Source: Sinohyriopsis cumingii (taxonomy: Eukaryota > Mollusca > Bivalvia > Unionida > Unionidae). Taken from it: a DNA stretch of 64,000 bases. The stretch spans positions 61,622,769 through 61,686,768 of the forward strand of contig CM068831.1 in NCBI GenBank assembly GCA_028554795.2. Reading direction: 5' to 3'. Position 1 is the stretch's first letter; every line of letters starts with the position of its first letter. Below, piece after piece: positions 62,895-64,000 of this stretch. The notes below the pieces were generated by a model. It searched no databases. It was not told where the DNA came from and worked only from the letters and a program-made list of their open reading frames with translations. Made by a program: the position numbers and the translations under genes.

Positions 62895-63365
62895 TCGGAA
62901 AGTAATAAGGTCGTCAAAATCATGAAAATCGTCCGATTTGTTAATTCTGAAGGGGTAATTACTAGTTAAAGTCATGCACATCGACTGATTTGCTAATTTT
63001 GATAGGGTAATTACTAGTCAAAATCATGCGAATTCAACGTTTTTCAGAAAAAGCAAAAAAAATATATATAATATTTTATTGAAATCTGCAAGTGCATAAA
63101 TGTTATAAGAAATTTATTTTTTTACTGCGCATCGACTGATTTGTAAATTCTGAGGGGGTAATTACTAGTCAAAATCATGAAAATCGTCCGATTTGCTAAT
63201 TCTGAAAGGGTAATTACTAGTCAAAATCATGCACATCGACTGACTTTTTAATTCTGAAGGGGTAATTACTAGTCAAAATCATGCGAATTAAACGTTTTTC
63301 AGTAAAAAGCAACACAAAATATTTATTGAAATCTGCAAAAAATTTATCTTTTACTGACAGACCCT
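62895..63365. repeat. Higher-order 52/255-bp tandem repeat
   Basis: A 52-base unit containing GTAATTACTAGTCAAAATCATG recurs at 62902 (weak), 62955, 63007, 63158, 63210 and 63262. The two groups of three units, each followed by an AACGTTTTTCAG..TTATTGAAATCTGCAA spacer, form two about 255-base higher-order units. It lies just 3' of the penton gene and could be a replication, packaging or transcript-end region of the element. Confidence 0.85.
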
Positions 63366-63396
63366 GATTTCTAATTAATCAAGCGAGTATTATACC

Positions 63397-63531
63397 ATGT
63401 ACCAACAAGCGAAGGTTTTCATACACGACAAGCAAGTACTTGAAAACTACATCAGAAACGTGTTTACACAGTTTCTAGTCGGCCCATTTGATTTGGTTAT
63501 TGATGTATACGGTAACGAGGATTTTTAATTG
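63397..63531 (+). other. Short unassigned ORF downstream of element 1
   Basis: ATG-started frame of 44 codons, MYQQAKVFIHDKQVLENYIR and on, ending NEDF. Same strand as the element and flanked by its repeats, so probably an element gene remnant. No family is recognised. Confidence 0.35.
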
Positions 63532-63639
63532 ACAAATCGCAGCTGGATAAACTACAGCGAGAACGTATTTCTATGGTCACGTGAGATAAAGATCAGATTC
63601 TAAATTACTCGCACTCCTGCATTAAATCTGATCGACTAA

Positions 63640-63790
63640 AGGGAATATTATCTAACTCATCAGATTGATGCAGGTCAGATTGATATAAGTAAAAAAAATA
63701 ACTCATCGGATTCATACAAGTCAGATTGATATAAGTGAAAAAAATATTATCTAACTCATCAGATTGATACAAGTAAAAAATATTATTTTT
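63640..63790. repeat. Short tandem repeat of about 45-50 bp
   Basis: The phrase TAACTCATCAGATTGATACA plus AGTCAGATTGATATAAGTAAAA recurs about three times, imperfectly. It is a different motif from the 52-base repeat. Confidence 0.75.
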
Positions 63791-64000
63791 TGTACTTTCG
63801 ATTTCATTTCCACGTACTTGACTTCATTTCCTTGATGAAAGCACCTTGATAAAATCAAGGGGTCTAACTTTCGATCGTTTCACAATCTGACATAAAAATG
63901 TCTAGTTGCCTTACGCGAGTATTAATTATTTTTTTTATTCGTATTCTTGAGATAATTGTGATATAATTTTTTCAATTGCACGAGACAACGAAACAAATTC

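Larger units (their letters stand above)
55791..63000 (+). mobile_element. Polinton/adintovirus-like fossil 1 (well preserved)
   Basis: A compact plus-strand block of at least nine genes with virion functions in the order: unknown, coiled-coil, helical Gln-rich, small conserved, minor capsid, major capsid, small basic/hydrophobic, protease, fibre-like, two-helix, penton. This is the structural module of Polintons, adintoviruses and related virus-like elements. Several frames are still open over more than 200 codons, so it is fairly young, but it is broken (roughly ten or more breaks overall). Polymerase, integrase and ATPase are not seen and may lie beyond the right edge. Terminal repeats were not found. 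Confidence 0.8.

Noticed and set aside
62895-63365. CRISPR array
   Set aside because: The 52-base units are tandem with no unique spacers, and the context is an animal genome.

Overview
The window looks like AT-rich animal DNA with long introns, many microsatellites, tRNA-derived SINEs, a CR1/Jockey-like LINE and several Polinton-type virus-like fossils. A lophotrochozoan, most likely a mollusc, fits best: the SINE body resembles common molluscan SINEs and the host gene type is extracellular TSP1/Ig. The species cannot be fixed from the sequence alone.

Host genes. All convincing host exons lie on the minus strand. On the left (986 to 19620) five thrombospondin type-1 (TSP1) exons and one Thr/Pro/Ser linker exon are each flanked by phase-1 introns; the gene runs off the left edge. 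On the right (43493 to 54933) two TSP1 exons are followed by two Ig domains, each split by a phase-0 intron, and a stop codon with an AATAAA nearby. The TSP1 exon at 54763-54933 and its surroundings are a diverged duplicate of bases 1-1227, so the two loci look like tandem paralogues about 54 kb apart. Weak candidate exons at 24.8-28.2 kb could be the 5' part of the left gene.

Virus-like fossils, all mainly on the plus strand and so antisense to the host genes. (1) About 55.8-63.0 kb and possibly beyond the right edge: a virion-gene block with small conserved proteins, minor capsid, double-jelly-roll major capsid, an adenain-type protease, a fibre-like protein with a phage-tail motif, a two-helix membrane-type protein and a penton-type protein. 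It is broken but well preserved. (2) About 9.6-18.6 kb: an older, more decayed relative with protein-primed DNA polymerase B, protease, fibre-like and penton parts, an antisense HNH endonuclease and a packaging ATPase. It sits in the intron between TSP1 exons at 6.7 and 19.5 kb. (3) About 38.0-41.4 kb: a very worn Polinton relic with an integrase C-terminal piece and a capsid piece.

Other repeats. Two fragments of one LINE family (5.1-5.9 and 32.2-33.0 kb), five SINE copies or fragments from two or three families, a 222-bp tandem duplication at 30.5 kb, a 442-bp duplication inside fossil 2, and a higher-order 52/255-bp repeat just downstream of the penton gene of fossil 1. The rest (20-24, 34-38, 41.7-48 kb) is intronic or intergenic sequence in which nothing else is recognised.
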